Positions 21,957-30,628 of a stretch of 54,756 nt of DNA are shown here, one piece after another. Location of the stretch: positions 1-54,756 of the forward strand of contig CALXIO010000017.1 of NCBI GenBank assembly GCA_944388385.1, written 5' to 3'. Positions within the stretch are counted from its first letter, which is position 1, and the number at the start of each line of letters is the position of its first letter. Under the pieces are notes generated by a model, which did no database searches, was not told the origin of the DNA, and saw nothing but the letters and a program-made list of their open reading frames with translations. Source of the stretch: an uncultured Ruminiclostridium sp. Lineage in GTDB: Bacteria; Bacillota; Clostridia; Oscillospirales; Ruminococcaceae. The position numbers and the translations under genes were made by a program.

Positions 21957-22391
21957 ATGCTTAAAAATATTCCTGCTATTCTCTCCCCGGAATTATTAAA
22001 GGTGCTTTGCGAAATGGGTCACAGCGACAGAATAGTTATAGCAGACGGTAATTTCCCCTGCGAAAGCATGGGTAAAAATGCAAAGGTAATAAGAGCAGAC
22101 GGACACGGTGTGCCGGAATTACTGGATGCAATTTTACAGCTGTTCCCTCTTGATACCTATGTTGAGCATCCGGTAAACCTTATGCAGGTAATGCCCGGAG
22201 ATACCGCAAAAACTCCTATATGGGAGGAATATAAGAAGATAGTTGCAAAGTATGACAGCAGAGGGGAAAATGCCTTCGGCGAAATTGAACGCTTTGCATT
22301 TTATGAGGAAGCAAAAACCGCCTACGCCATAATTGCTACCGGCGAAAAGGCAGTATATGCAAATATCATGCTCCAGAAGGGCGTAGTTTAA
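21957..22391 (+). CDS. fucU: L-fucose mutarotase, RbsD/FucU family
   Basis: Interconverts the alpha and beta anomers of L-fucose so that the isomerase receives its preferred form. The 144-residue protein has the FucU N-terminus MLKNIPAILSPELLKVLCEMGHSD, with the catalytic His of the GHSD motif. RADGHGVPELLDAIL and a conserved C-terminal YANIMLQKGVV follow. It starts two bases after the kinase stop with AAGGAAGG upstream, so it is translationally linked. A RbsD (ribose pyranase) role is less likely in this operon. Confidence 0.93.
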   Translation: MLKNIPAILSPELLKVLCEMGHSDRIVIADGNFPCESMGKNAKVIRADGHGVPELLDAILQLFPLDTYVEHPVNLMQVMPGDTAKTPIWEEYKKIVAKYDSRGENAFGEIERFAFYEEAKTAYAIIATGEKAVYANIMLQKGVV

Positions 22392-22402
22392 GGAGAATTA
22401 TT

Positions 22403-23077
22403 ATGTACGAAGAAATTAAAGAACAGATGGTGGATATATGCCATAAGCTGTGGGAAAAGGGCTGGGTTGCCGCTAATGACGGTAATGTTTCGGTTAAGGT
22501 GGCAGAAGGCAGATACTTAGCTACCCAGACAGGTGTCAGCAAGGCATTTATTACCCCCGATAAGATAGGTCTTATTGATGATGAATTCAATATAATCGAA
22601 GCCGCACCCGGCTTTAAGCCCTCATCAGAGGTTAAAATGCACTTAAGATGCTATAAGGAGCGTCCTGATGTAGGCGCTGTTGTTCATGCTCATCCCCCTG
22701 TGTCCACAGGCTTTGCCTGCGCTCACCTTCCCATGGATGATTACTGCATGATCGAAACAGTTATTGCAGTAGGCTCTATTCCCCTTACCCCCTACGGCAC
22801 TCCCTCCACATACGAAGTACCGGAGGCTATTGCCCCCTACTTAAAGGATCATGACTGTATGCTCCTTGAAAATCACGGTGCTTTAACAGTAGGTGCTGAT
22901 CTTATCACCGCTTACTACCGTATGGAAACCATGGAATTACAGGCTAAGATCTCCCTTGTGGCAAGACTTTTAGGCGGTGTTAAGGACATTACCCCCTCAA
23001 ATATCGAAAGACTTATCGGCATGAGAGAGCAGTACGGTGTTACAGGCAAGCACCCCGGCTACAAGAAGTTCCTTTAA
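22403..23077 (+). CDS. fucA: L-fuculose-1-phosphate aldolase
   Basis: Zinc-dependent class II aldolase that cleaves L-fuculose 1-phosphate to dihydroxyacetone phosphate and L-lactaldehyde. The 224-residue length fits the family. The N-terminal GWVAANDGNVSVKV is the substrate loop. SSEVKMHL carries the catalytic Glu, GAVVHAHPP supplies two zinc histidines, and LLENHGALTVG gives the third. An AAGGAG site precedes the ATG, 11 bases after fucU. A 138-base AT-rich gap follows with a new promoter, so this gene probably ends the first transcript, although no clear hairpin terminator is visible. A RhaD or AraD role is possible by family but not by context. Confidence 0.92.
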   Translation: MYEEIKEQMVDICHKLWEKGWVAANDGNVSVKVAEGRYLATQTGVSKAFITPDKIGLIDDEFNIIEAAPGFKPSSEVKMHLRCYKERPDVGAVVHAHPPVSTGFACAHLPMDDYCMIETVIAVGSIPLTPYGTPSTYEVPEAIAPYLKDHDCMLLENHGALTVGADLITAYYRMETMELQAKISLVARLLGGVKDITPSNIERLIGMREQYGVTGKHPGYKKFL

Positions 23078-23093
23078 TATTAACCTTATGTAA

Positions 23094-23147
23094 ATTTCAC
23101 ACATATAATTTAATTTTTATATAAAATTTTTGTGAAATATGTTGCAA
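23094..23147 (+). promoter_or_regulatory. Rex-like operator elements upstream of fucO
   Basis: TTGTGAAATATGTTGCAA at 23130-23147 resembles the Rex site TTGTGAA-N4-TTCACAA: the left half is exact and the right half matches 4 of 7. It covers the -35 box. A further inverted half-site, ATTTCACA at 23094-23101, mirrors TGTGAAAT at 23131-23138. A Rex gene lies at 37714-38361. Functional assignment is inference. Confidence 0.45.
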
Positions 23148-23170
23148 ATTTACAAAGAATTTGATATAAT
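23142..23170 (+). promoter_or_regulatory. Predicted sigma-A promoter for fucO
   Basis: TTGCAA (23142-23147), a 17-base spacer and a perfect TATAAT (23165-23170), with the gene starting about 45 bases later. It gives fucO transcription independent of the fucI unit. Confidence 0.7.
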
Positions 23171-23215
23171 ATTGTTATAGCCTTAGGGCAATAAAAAAAA
23201 GGAAGGTAGAAAATC

Positions 23216-24370
23216 ATGTCAAATCGTTTTATTCTCAATGAGACCTCTTATTTTGGTGCAGGCGCAAGAGAAAATCTTGTTCCCGAAATTAAGAGCAGAG
23301 GTCTTAAAAAGGTTATGTTCGTAACCGACAAGGTGCTTCTTGAATGCGGTGTTGCTACACTGGTTTCAAAGGAGCTGGACGCAGCAGGTATCAGCTATGA
23401 GGTTTACAGCGACATTAAGGCTAACCCCACAGTAGCTAATGTACAGGCAGGCGTTGCTAAGTACAAGGAAATGGGTGCTGACTGCTTAGTTGCAGTAGGC
23501 GGCGGCTCTGTTATGGATACAGCAAAGGCTGTAGGCATTATCATAGCTAACCCTGACTTTGCAGATGTTGTATCTCTTGAGGGTGTTGCAGATACAAAGA
23601 ACAAGAGTGTTCCCCTTATTGCACTTCCCACAACATCAGGTACAGCCGCAGAGGTTACAATTAACTATGTTATCACAGATGAAGTAAACCGCAAGAAGAT
23701 GGTTTGCGTTGATCCTAAGGATATTCCTGTTGTAGCTATTGTAGACAGCGACCTTATGATGGGTATGCCTAAGGGCCTTTGCGCTTCTACAGGTATGGAC
23801 GCACTTACCCACGCTATTGAAGGCTATATCACAAAGGGTGCATGGGAGCTTTCAGATATGGTTGAGCTTCGCGCTATTGAGCTTATCTCATCCTCCCTTT
23901 ATGACAGCGTAAACGGCGATGCTAAGGCAAGAGAAACAATGGCACTTGCACAGTATGTTGCCGGCATGGGATTTTCAAATGTAGGCCTTGGTATTGTTCA
24001 CTCAATGGCTCACCCCTTAGGTGCATTCTATGACACACCCCACGGTGTTGCAAATGCCCTTTTACTTCCCTATGTAATGGAATATAACGCAGAAAGCCCC
24101 GCAAAGCCCAAGTACAAGGCAATAGCAAAGGCTATGGGCGTTAAGGGTACTGAGGATATGACAGATGATGAGGGCGTAAAGGCAGCTATTGATGCTGTAA
24201 GACAGCTTTCAATCTCTATTGATATTCCTCAGAAGCTCCATGAGATCAATGTAAAGGAAGAGGATCTTGAGGCACTTTCAGCAGCAGCCTTCAACGATGT
24301 TTGCACAGGCGGTAACCCCAGAGAAACCTCAGCAGCAGAAATCCTTGAAATTTATAAGAAGGCATTCTGA
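23216..24370 (+). CDS. fucO: Lactaldehyde reductase (iron-containing alcohol dehydrogenase)
   Basis: Group III iron-dependent alcohol dehydrogenase of 384 residues. In fucose fermentation FucO reduces L-lactaldehyde to (S)-1,2-propanediol with NADH. The NAD-binding GGGSVMDTAKAVG lies near residues 96-108. The metal ligands come from DALTHAIEGY near 194-203, HSMAHPLGAFYDTPHG near 261-276 and an upstream Asp. The AAGGAAGG ribosome site is strong. It lies directly after fucA but has its own promoter with a Rex-like site. Family members also accept other short aldehydes, so substrate assignment rests on context. A strong hairpin terminator ends the gene. Confidence 0.9.
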   Translation: MSNRFILNETSYFGAGARENLVPEIKSRGLKKVMFVTDKVLLECGVATLVSKELDAAGISYEVYSDIKANPTVANVQAGVAKYKEMGADCLVAVGGGSVMDTAKAVGIIIANPDFADVVSLEGVADTKNKSVPLIALPTTSGTAAEVTINYVITDEVNRKKMVCVDPKDIPVVAIVDSDLMMGMPKGLCASTGMDALTHAIEGYITKGAWELSDMVELRAIELISSSLYDSVNGDAKARETMALAQYVAGMGFSNVGLGIVHSMAHPLGAFYDTPHGVANALLLPYVMEYNAESPAKPKYKAIAKAMGVKGTEDMTDDEGVKAAIDAVRQLSISIDIPQKLHEINVKEEDLEALSAAAFNDVCTGGNPRETSAAEILEIYKKAF

Positions 24371-24391
24371 TTTTATAACAGCATAAAAATA

Positions 24392-24420
24392 AACCCCGTT
24401 CTATGAACGGGGTTTTGTTT
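24392..24420 (+). terminator. Terminator between fucO and the convergent FrhB-fusion gene
   Basis: AACCCCGTTC, loop TAT, GAACGGGGTT, then TTGTTTA. The 10-bp stem is perfect. The opposite strand has a weaker T-rich tail (TTTATTTTTA), so it may also stop the minus-strand gene, whose stop codon overlaps it. Confidence 0.9.
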
Positions 24421-26677
24421 ATTTCTTTTTCATATCTCTCAGCATACGCACACACATATCATAGGTTGAAAGCTTTGGTACTTTTTTAGCCTCAAGGGCA
24501 TTATCAAGCCATTCACGGGATTTTTGTATCTCGACTTTCAATTTTTCATTTACTGCCCTATAATCAATTTCGGTGTCGTAAATATCTACACAATCCTTAG
24601 CAACAAAGCTCATTCTTGATTCAAGCTCCAGACAGCTTAAAATGGTCTTGAATCTTGATAGGCCTCTTCTTATATTTCCCACACAGGCAAACTGCTTTTC
24701 AAAAATAATAGAGAAGCATAAGCCGTGATAGGAATCGGTAAATACATAATCTGAGCCGGCTATAAGCTTTACCCAGTCACATATTTCGAGATTGTTGCAA
24801 AGACAGTCATCCATATCCATAATTGTCTTATTTGCGTTATAATCTCCCTGTCCGTCAAGAACCAGCTTGATTTTTTTGCCAAGCTTACGGGAAATTTCAA
24901 GGAGAGTCTCTCTTTTTTCCTTGGTGGGAGAAAGAATATAGGCAAATATATAATCATTTCCGGTTTCGTAATTACTGTCATTTATCAGCTTATCATATTC
25001 GGACTTATCGCAGATAAACACAGGGTCGAGATTTCTTACCGCATCCACACCCATACTATCCCGGCATATATCCACAGCATCGTCTTCTCTTACAGAAACA
25101 TAGTCAAATCTGTTCAGATGGAATGCCGCTTCATTAAGGAAGCTTTCGGGTCCGGGAAATTTCGGGTGGCCAAAGGATGTGGCATAGGCTATCTTCTTTT
25201 TTGAATCCTCCACAAAATCAAGGAAGAAATAACAGCCCTGATTTTTTGTTGAGTAATAATTCCACAGCTGGTCTGAACCCACAACAAATGTATTACAATG
25301 ACGATTAAGCGACCACATTTCATTAAGTGTACGCATACCGCTGATTTTATAATATTTCTTTCCCAGCCTTCTGGATTTAGTGTCGCTTATAGCTGTCTTC
25401 TTATCACTAAAGGGAAATTCAATCATAAGAACGCTGTATTTTTTTGATACAAGATACTGATGTAAAGCGTAATTTGTAAGAGCACTGCCGAAGTTTTCGC
25501 CGTACCACCAGCCTATATAGCCTATATCATAGCAATACTTCAAGGCATATTCAACCGATTTATTAAAGTCGCCTGTATTTTCAAGAAGCTTGAAAAAGCG
25601 GTTTCTTTCCACATGGTTTTTTGAACCGGCTGCTATGTTACCGTTTTTCTTTTTGGCAACTTCAACTGAGGATTTAACCACTTTCTTGAATGATGGCATC
25701 ACATCAGCAAAAAGTGCTTGTCCCTTTTTGTTGTTAAGGGTAACTACACTCATTCCCTTTTTATAATCCAGATCCGGGAAAAATTCTGAGGCTCCCCAGA
25801 AATCCCCTAATGTTATATCTCCCTGTCTTGGTAAGGTCGCGAACTTACATTCTCCGCAGGACTTTCTTGTTATCAGCTTTTTAAGAAAAGCTGAATACCA
25901 CAGGGTTTCCATTTTATTTTTACTGTAAAATGCTCCGTTTTCCAGCTCTATATAAAGCGAATGTGCCCAGCCCCACAGATACTTATTGCGGAAATCTATC
26001 TTTGTGATATGGTTTTCCATTTTATCTTCATATTCAAAACCTAAGGAAGCAAAGTATGAACGAATGTTTGAATTAAGAAAGCAGCTGAAGGTCTGTTGAG
26101 AGGGACATCCGTGACAAACTATATCTATGGTAATAAGATTATCGTATTTTTTGTTAAGATAAGCGTTAAGTCCTGCTACCTGACAGGGACAGCCCGAAAA
26201 CAGCACATTTGCCCCATTGTCGAGCTTTTCCTTTATATTGGCAAAAGCATCTCCTGTATCACTCTGGACATACTTTGACCCCATCATTTTTCTTATATCC
26301 GCAGGGTCATCTGAAAGAATATGCTTTACTTTCCTGTCATCTGTCCATACAGCACCGCATACATATCCGCCGTCTTTTGAAATCTTGTCTGCCAGAACAG
26401 GAAAAACTCCTCCGGATGAGCTTTCCATACGGATGTTGTCCCCTGCATATACTCCATAACACTCTGATGCTTCGGCAAACAGCTTGCTTTTCTGATTGAC
26501 CGCAGGACATCTGTCATAACACAGTCCGCAGTTTATACACTTTTCCGAATCAATGGTAGGAAATATAAAGCCCTCTGAATCCGGCTTCATTTCTATTGCC
26601 TTCACAGGACATACATTATAACACGCAGAGCATCCTGTACAAATCGTTTTTGAAACTTCATTTACATTCGTTTTCAT
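24419..26677 (-). CDS. Ferredoxin / FrhB-FdhB / polysaccharide pyruvyl transferase fusion
   Basis: A 752-residue three-part protein. Residues 13-24 and 47-58 hold two [4Fe-4S] motifs (CTGCSACYNVCP, CINCGLCYDRCP). Residues about 70-370 match the coenzyme F420 hydrogenase/dehydrogenase beta-subunit fold, with SSSGGVFPVLADK, GCPCQVAGLNAYL, IVCHGCPS and the Cys-rich CGECKFA. Residues about 385-700 match polysaccharide pyruvyl transferase: GENFGSALTNYALHQYL, VGSDQLWNYY, SVREDDAVDICR and FTDSYHGLCFS. The combination suggests flavin/iron-sulfur redox chemistry linked to ketal or sugar modification of a surface glycan. No glycosyltransferases flank it and the actual reaction is unknown. GGAGG lies just before the ATG. 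It is the last gene of the minus-strand run from lysR or has its own unseen promoter. Confidence 0.82.
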   Translation of the reverse strand: MKTNVNEVSKTICTGCSACYNVCPVKAIEMKPDSEGFIFPTIDSEKCINCGLCYDRCPAVNQKSKLFAEASECYGVYAGDNIRMESSSGGVFPVLADKISKDGGYVCGAVWTDDRKVKHILSDDPADIRKMMGSKYVQSDTGDAFANIKEKLDNGANVLFSGCPCQVAGLNAYLNKKYDNLITIDIVCHGCPSQQTFSCFLNSNIRSYFASLGFEYEDKMENHITKIDFRNKYLWGWAHSLYIELENGAFYSKNKMETLWYSAFLKKLITRKSCGECKFATLPRQGDITLGDFWGASEFFPDLDYKKGMSVVTLNNKKGQALFADVMPSFKKVVKSSVEVAKKKNGNIAAGSKNHVERNRFFKLLENTGDFNKSVEYALKYCYDIGYIGWWYGENFGSALTNYALHQYLVSKKYSVLMIEFPFSDKKTAISDTKSRRLGKKYYKISGMRTLNEMWSLNRHCNTFVVGSDQLWNYYSTKNQGCYFFLDFVEDSKKKIAYATSFGHPKFPGPESFLNEAAFHLNRFDYVSVREDDAVDICRDSMGVDAVRNLDPVFICDKSEYDKLINDSNYETGNDYIFAYILSPTKEKRETLLEISRKLGKKIKLVLDGQGDYNANKTIMDMDDCLCNNLEICDWVKLIAGSDYVFTDSYHGLCFSIIFEKQFACVGNIRRGLSRFKTILSCLELESRMSFVAKDCVDIYDTEIDYRAVNEKLKVEIQKSREWLDNALEAKKVPKLSTYDMCVRMLRDMKKK

Positions 26678-26738
26678 AAAACCTCCGAATTATCATATTT
26701 AATAAATAAAATACCCCTGAATTATTTTTGCGATATAA

Positions 26739-27617
26739 TTACTCAATATTCTGTATCTGCTCACGGATTTTTTCGATCTCGCTTTTCATATCCACCACAA
26801 GTCTTGTTATGCGGATATCCTGTGCCTTTGAGCCTATGGTGTTGGTTTCTCTGTTTATTTCCTGGATAAGAAAATCTATCTTTCGTCCTATTTCCTTTTC
26901 GCTGTCCAGCATTTCTCTGAGCTGCTTTAAGTGGGAATAAAGTCTTACTGTTTCCTCGTCCACCGCTGTCTTTTCTGAGAAAATTCCTGCTTCAAGTAAA
27001 ATTCTCTGCTGGTCTATATCTGTGGAATTAAGTACATCCTTCATTTTCTCATACAGCTTTTTGCGGTAATTTTCTGTGCTTTCCGGAGAATATATCTCAA
27101 TTTGCTCCACCATTTTTTCTATATTATCCGCCTTTGAAAGTACATCCGCCTTTAATGCCTCGCCCTCTGCCTCTCTCATGGCAATAAATCTGTCAATGGC
27201 TTCACTTAATACAGTCTGTACATCCTGCCATAAAGCCTCCTCGTCCTCTTCATCCTTGATAACGGTAAATACATCCGGTATTCTGAAAAGGTCGGATAAT
27301 GCAAGGTCGTCATCCAGCCCCAGCTCAGGACAAGCTGTACGCATAGCCTCAAGATAGCTTGCGGCAACATTTACATTCAGCTTTACTGTGGTGTCCTTAA
27401 CATCAATATTGTAAATTGAAATGGACAGCTCAGCCTTGCCTCTTGTAACTCTTTCCTTTACAAAGGCCTTTATCTTAGGCTCTAAAAATGAATAGGTGCG
27501 GTGAATTTTTGTGGTAAGCTCAAGGTACTTGTGATTTACGCTTTTTATCTCCGCAGAAATTTCTCTGCCGTTTATTATGGCCTGGGCTCTGCCAAAGCCT
27601 GTCATACTTCTTATCAT
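26739..27617 (-). CDS. yicC: YicC/YloC-family endoribonuclease
   Basis: The 292-residue protein starts with the diagnostic MIRSMTGFGRA and ends with the acidic C-terminal domain signature IDFLIQEINRETNTIGSKA. YicC-family proteins are now described as endoribonucleases; in other bacteria they affect small-RNA turnover and stationary-phase survival. The N-terminal YicC domain (about 1-155) and the C-terminal DUF1732 domain (about 205-292) are both complete. AAAGGA precedes the ATG. It lies 13 bases downstream of the ynbB-like gene, indicating co-transcription. In many Firmicutes yicC precedes gmk and rpoZ, which are not seen here, so the local order is different. Confidence 0.92.
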   Translation of the reverse strand: MIRSMTGFGRAQAIINGREISAEIKSVNHKYLELTTKIHRTYSFLEPKIKAFVKERVTRGKAELSISIYNIDVKDTTVKLNVNVAASYLEAMRTACPELGLDDDLALSDLFRIPDVFTVIKDEEDEEALWQDVQTVLSEAIDRFIAMREAEGEALKADVLSKADNIEKMVEQIEIYSPESTENYRKKLYEKMKDVLNSTDIDQQRILLEAGIFSEKTAVDEETVRLYSHLKQLREMLDSEKEIGRKIDFLIQEINRETNTIGSKAQDIRITRLVVDMKSEIEKIREQIQNIE

Positions 27618-27630
27618 GATTTTATTCCTT

Positions 27631-28899
27631 TCAGTTAAGCTCCGCTTTTAAAAGTCCCTTATCAAGCATTGACTGTGCCGCAAGGAGTATTCCTGTTTTG
27701 CCGGTGGCATAAGTAACACCCCCCTGAAGCCATACCGCATAGGGTTCTCTTAAGGGTGCGTCTGCGGATAATTCTATACTCGCTCCCATTGTAAATGCTC
27801 CTGCCGCCATTATTACCTTACTGTCGTACCCCGGCATATCCCAAGGCTCAGGGGTTGCCATGCTGTCAACAGGGCTTCCGCTTTGTATTCCCTCACAAAA
27901 AGCACAAAGTGCCTCGGGATTTTCAAGGCAAAGCGCCGCTATAATATCCGTTCTTTCCTTATCATATGAGGGGTAAACATTATAGCCTAAAAGTGAGAAA
28001 AATGCACAGGCGAAAATTGAAGTCTTTACCGCACTTTCAACTATCTGGGGTGCTAAGAAAAATCCCAGGTACATTCCCCTGTTTTCATCCAGTGAGCAGC
28101 CTACCTCCTTACCTGTGCCTACGGTGGTAAGTCTGTAGCTGCAAAGCTCCACTAAATCCCTTCTGCCGGCTATATAGCCGCCTGTACGGGCAACTGCACC
28201 CCCGGGATTTTTAATAAGGCTTCCTATAATAAGATCCGCCCCCACATCGGTAGGCTCACGCTTTTCCACAAATTCGCCGTAGCAGTTATCCACCATTACA
28301 ATGGCCTTGTCATCAACCGACTTTATGGCGGAAATGATTTCTCCTATTTTATCCACGCTTAAGGATTCCCTTAATGAATATCCCCTTGAACGCTGTATAT
28401 ATGCAACCTTACAGCCCTTTGCTACTGCCTTTTTAATTTCCTCAATATCAGGCTCGCCCTTTTCTGTAAGCTCCACCACCTGATACTTTACTCCGAATTC
28501 CGCTAAGGAACCGCCGTAGCTTCCTGTTATAACCTCAGTTAAGGTATCATAGGGCTTGCCTGTGACGCAAAGCAGAGTGTCCCCGGGTCTTAACACTCCG
28601 AAAAGGGCTGTTGATAAGGCATGGGTGCCGTTTACAAAGCTGTGTCTTACAAGGGCATCCTCTGTATTAAATGCCTTTGCATAAACCATATCCAGCTTAT
28701 CTCTGCCGTCATCATTATAGCCGTATCCGGTGGTGCCTTTAAGGTGCATTTCGCTGATATTGTTTTCAATAAAGGCATTAAGCACCTTCTGACCGTTATG
28801 GAAGGAAACCTCCTCCACCCTTTTAAAGCTGTCATAACAAAGCTGTTCAGCCTTATTTGCTATATCAATAAGTCTGCTGTCAATATTAAAAAAACTCAT
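27631..28899 (-). CDS. YnbB-like PLP-dependent protein (methionine gamma-lyase/aluminium resistance family)
   Basis: A 422-residue fold-type I PLP protein of the family annotated as aluminium resistance or methionine gamma-lyase-like (Bacillus subtilis YnbB). Recognisable pieces are GTTGYGYNDDGRD and FVNGTHALSTALFGVLRPGD in the cofactor-binding half. IVMVDNCYGEFVE holds the PLP-contacting Asp, and GADLIIGSLIKNPGG the likely Schiff-base Lys. The C-terminal part ends LQGGVTYATGKTGILLAAQSML. Its real substrate is not established. It sits five bases after the acetyltransferase gene and 13 before yicC, in one minus-strand run. Confidence 0.88.
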   Translation of the reverse strand: MSFFNIDSRLIDIANKAEQLCYDSFKRVEEVSFHNGQKVLNAFIENNISEMHLKGTTGYGYNDDGRDKLDMVYAKAFNTEDALVRHSFVNGTHALSTALFGVLRPGDTLLCVTGKPYDTLTEVITGSYGGSLAEFGVKYQVVELTEKGEPDIEEIKKAVAKGCKVAYIQRSRGYSLRESLSVDKIGEIISAIKSVDDKAIVMVDNCYGEFVEKREPTDVGADLIIGSLIKNPGGAVARTGGYIAGRRDLVELCSYRLTTVGTGKEVGCSLDENRGMYLGFFLAPQIVESAVKTSIFACAFFSLLGYNVYPSYDKERTDIIAALCLENPEALCAFCEGIQSGSPVDSMATPEPWDMPGYDSKVIMAAGAFTMGASIELSADAPLREPYAVWLQGGVTYATGKTGILLAAQSMLDKGLLKAELN

Positions 28900-28904
28900 T
28901 TATT

Positions 28905-29606
28905 TTATACTTCCTTTATTAGCTCATATGCCCCGGGTTTATCATCCTGTGAAAATCCGCAGGCTCTATAAAATCCCAAAAGGGGTAATTTACAATGAAG
29001 ATATATTTTGCCCTTAAGTGCCTTTTCTATATCTGTCAGGAATTCCTTACCTATGCCCTTACCTCTGTTTTTTACTCCGATATGGGATAAAAAGCAGGAA
29101 TTTTCATCATAGAAAAGCACGGTTGCGGTGGCGGTTTTGTCCTTGTTTAAAATAAGACGTGATACATCATGCCTTACCCTGTGACAGGTATCGGTGTACC
29201 ACATGGGAAAATCATCCTCACTTAAAGAAAAGGCGGATTTAAGTATATCATATACCACCCTGTAATCGGTTGTAAAACAGTCCTTGTTATTATTTCCCGT
29301 TCCTGCTTTTGACATGGTGTATAAAGGCTCTGTTTTATAGCCCTCTATATCCCCTATAAGGCTGTAGCTTTCGCTGTCCATTATACAGGGTAAGGATAAA
29401 CTCTTTATAAAGCAGGATATTTCCTCCCTGTCCTTTGGTGTGCCGGAAATATACAGGCTGTTTTCATACCGCATTATCAAAGCATTCCCGTCGGTGAAAA
29501 ACAAGCAAAAGTCATAATCTCCGCCGTAGGCTTTATAATATGCCTCTGTACGTTTTGCAACAAGGCTTGTGTTTAATATATCAAGAGTTCTGATTCTTTT
29601 TATCAT
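28905..29606 (-). CDS. GNAT-family N-acetyltransferase
   Basis: The 233-residue protein has a C-terminal GNAT domain. Strand 4 and the acetyl-CoA loop read LSHIGVKNRGKGIGKEFLTDIEKAL (Q/RxxGxG/A motif as KNRGKGIG), followed by YRACGFSQDDKPGAYEL. The N-terminal half (about 1-100) is poorly conserved and resembles the bipartite acetyltransferases with a degenerate first domain. The start is taken at ATG 29606, which shares one base with the upstream peptidase stop (TGATG), so translation is coupled. A TTG four codons earlier lies too close to the GAGGAG site. Substrate unknown; its operon with aminopeptidases hints at an amino acid or peptide, which is inference. Confidence 0.8.
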   Translation of the reverse strand: MIKRIRTLDILNTSLVAKRTEAYYKAYGGDYDFCLFFTDGNALIMRYENSLYISGTPKDREEISCFIKSLSLPCIMDSESYSLIGDIEGYKTEPLYTMSKAGTGNNNKDCFTTDYRVVYDILKSAFSLSEDDFPMWYTDTCHRVRHDVSRLILNKDKTATATVLFYDENSCFLSHIGVKNRGKGIGKEFLTDIEKALKGKIYLHCKLPLLGFYRACGFSQDDKPGAYELIKEV

Positions 29607-30628
29607 CAGATACTGCAAAGCTCCTCGTACATTATCCTCATAAGCTGATTTGTAGCTATGACATCGGATTTTTTAATCATACACGCCGGTGAATGAAGAT
29701 ACCTGCAGGGTACTGATAATGCAATAGTTCTTACTCCTCCGGTGGATACCTGGATAGAACGGCTGTCATTTCCGCCGGCTACTACTGTCTTTGTCTGAAC
29801 TGGAATATTATTTTCCTTAGCCCTTTCAAAGGCAAGGCGGTATAATTCCTTATCATAGATAGCGCCTCTGTCCATGTAGCTTGCCACACAGCCACGGCCC
29901 AGCTCACATACCCTTTTATCACCCTCATTTCCTGCAAAGTCACAGGCGGTGGTGGTTTCTATTACAATGGCAAAGTCAGGCTTTACCGTAAAGGCGGAGG
30001 TTATAGCCCCCTTTGTGCCTATCTCCTCCTGTACTGTAAATACGCAGGTAACATCATAGGGTAATTCACTATTCAAAAGGTCTATAAGCATGGCACAGCC
30101 AAGTCTGTCATCAAGAGCCTTAGCCTTTAAATAGCCCTCCCCCATTTCCTGCCAGCCGGGAGAAAAATATGCAGTATCCCCTTGAGTTACATACTGTCTT
30201 GCATTTTCTTCATCGGTAGCGCCTATATCAATAAGAAGCTCCTTTATTTCGGGCTGTCTTTTTCTTTCCTTAGTGTCCTGGTGGTGAATTGGCTTTGTGC
30301 CGATAACACCGCGAATGCCATTCTTAAAGTGGACTGTTCTGCCTATAACCACCTCGGGATTTATTCCCCCTACCGCATCAAAGCGAAGGTATCCCTCGCT
30401 TGTGATATAGGTCACTATAAAGCCCACCTCGTCCTGGTGTGCCGCCAGCATTACCTTATTTTTAGGGGTAGCCCTTCCCTTTTTTTCGGCTATAATATTA
30501 CCCAGAGGGTCAACATAGGCCTTAACATCAGAGGGCAAAAGGGATAAAATAAGCTCTGTTACATCTGCTTCATCTGAGCTTGTACCGTCAGCAAGGCATA
30601 ATTTTTCAGTTAAATCAAACAGCTCCAT
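29606..30628 (-). CDS. M42-family aminopeptidase, copy A
   Basis: Cytosolic dinuclear-metal aminopeptidase of the glutamyl-aminopeptidase/FrvX/YsdC type, 340 residues. The metal-ligand and catalytic motifs are in order: LAAHQDEVGF near residue 64 (His, and the Asp two residues on), ALDDRLG near 175 (bridging Asp), VQEEIGTKGA near 208 (catalytic Glu and ligand Glu), VIETT near 231 (Asp/Glu ligand) and YLHSPA near 317 (His). The start at ATG 30628 has AAGGCGG upstream and shares a base with the stop of copy B (TAATG), so the two are coupled. It is divergent in sequence from copy B, so the pair is an old duplication rather than a recent one. Confidence 0.9.
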   Translation of the reverse strand: MELFDLTEKLCLADGTSSDEADVTELILSLLPSDVKAYVDPLGNIIAEKKGRATPKNKVMLAAHQDEVGFIVTYITSEGYLRFDAVGGINPEVVIGRTVHFKNGIRGVIGTKPIHHQDTKERKRQPEIKELLIDIGATDEENARQYVTQGDTAYFSPGWQEMGEGYLKAKALDDRLGCAMLIDLLNSELPYDVTCVFTVQEEIGTKGAITSAFTVKPDFAIVIETTTACDFAGNEGDKRVCELGRGCVASYMDRGAIYDKELYRLAFERAKENNIPVQTKTVVAGGNDSRSIQVSTGGVRTIALSVPCRYLHSPACMIKKSDVIATNQLMRIMYEELCSI

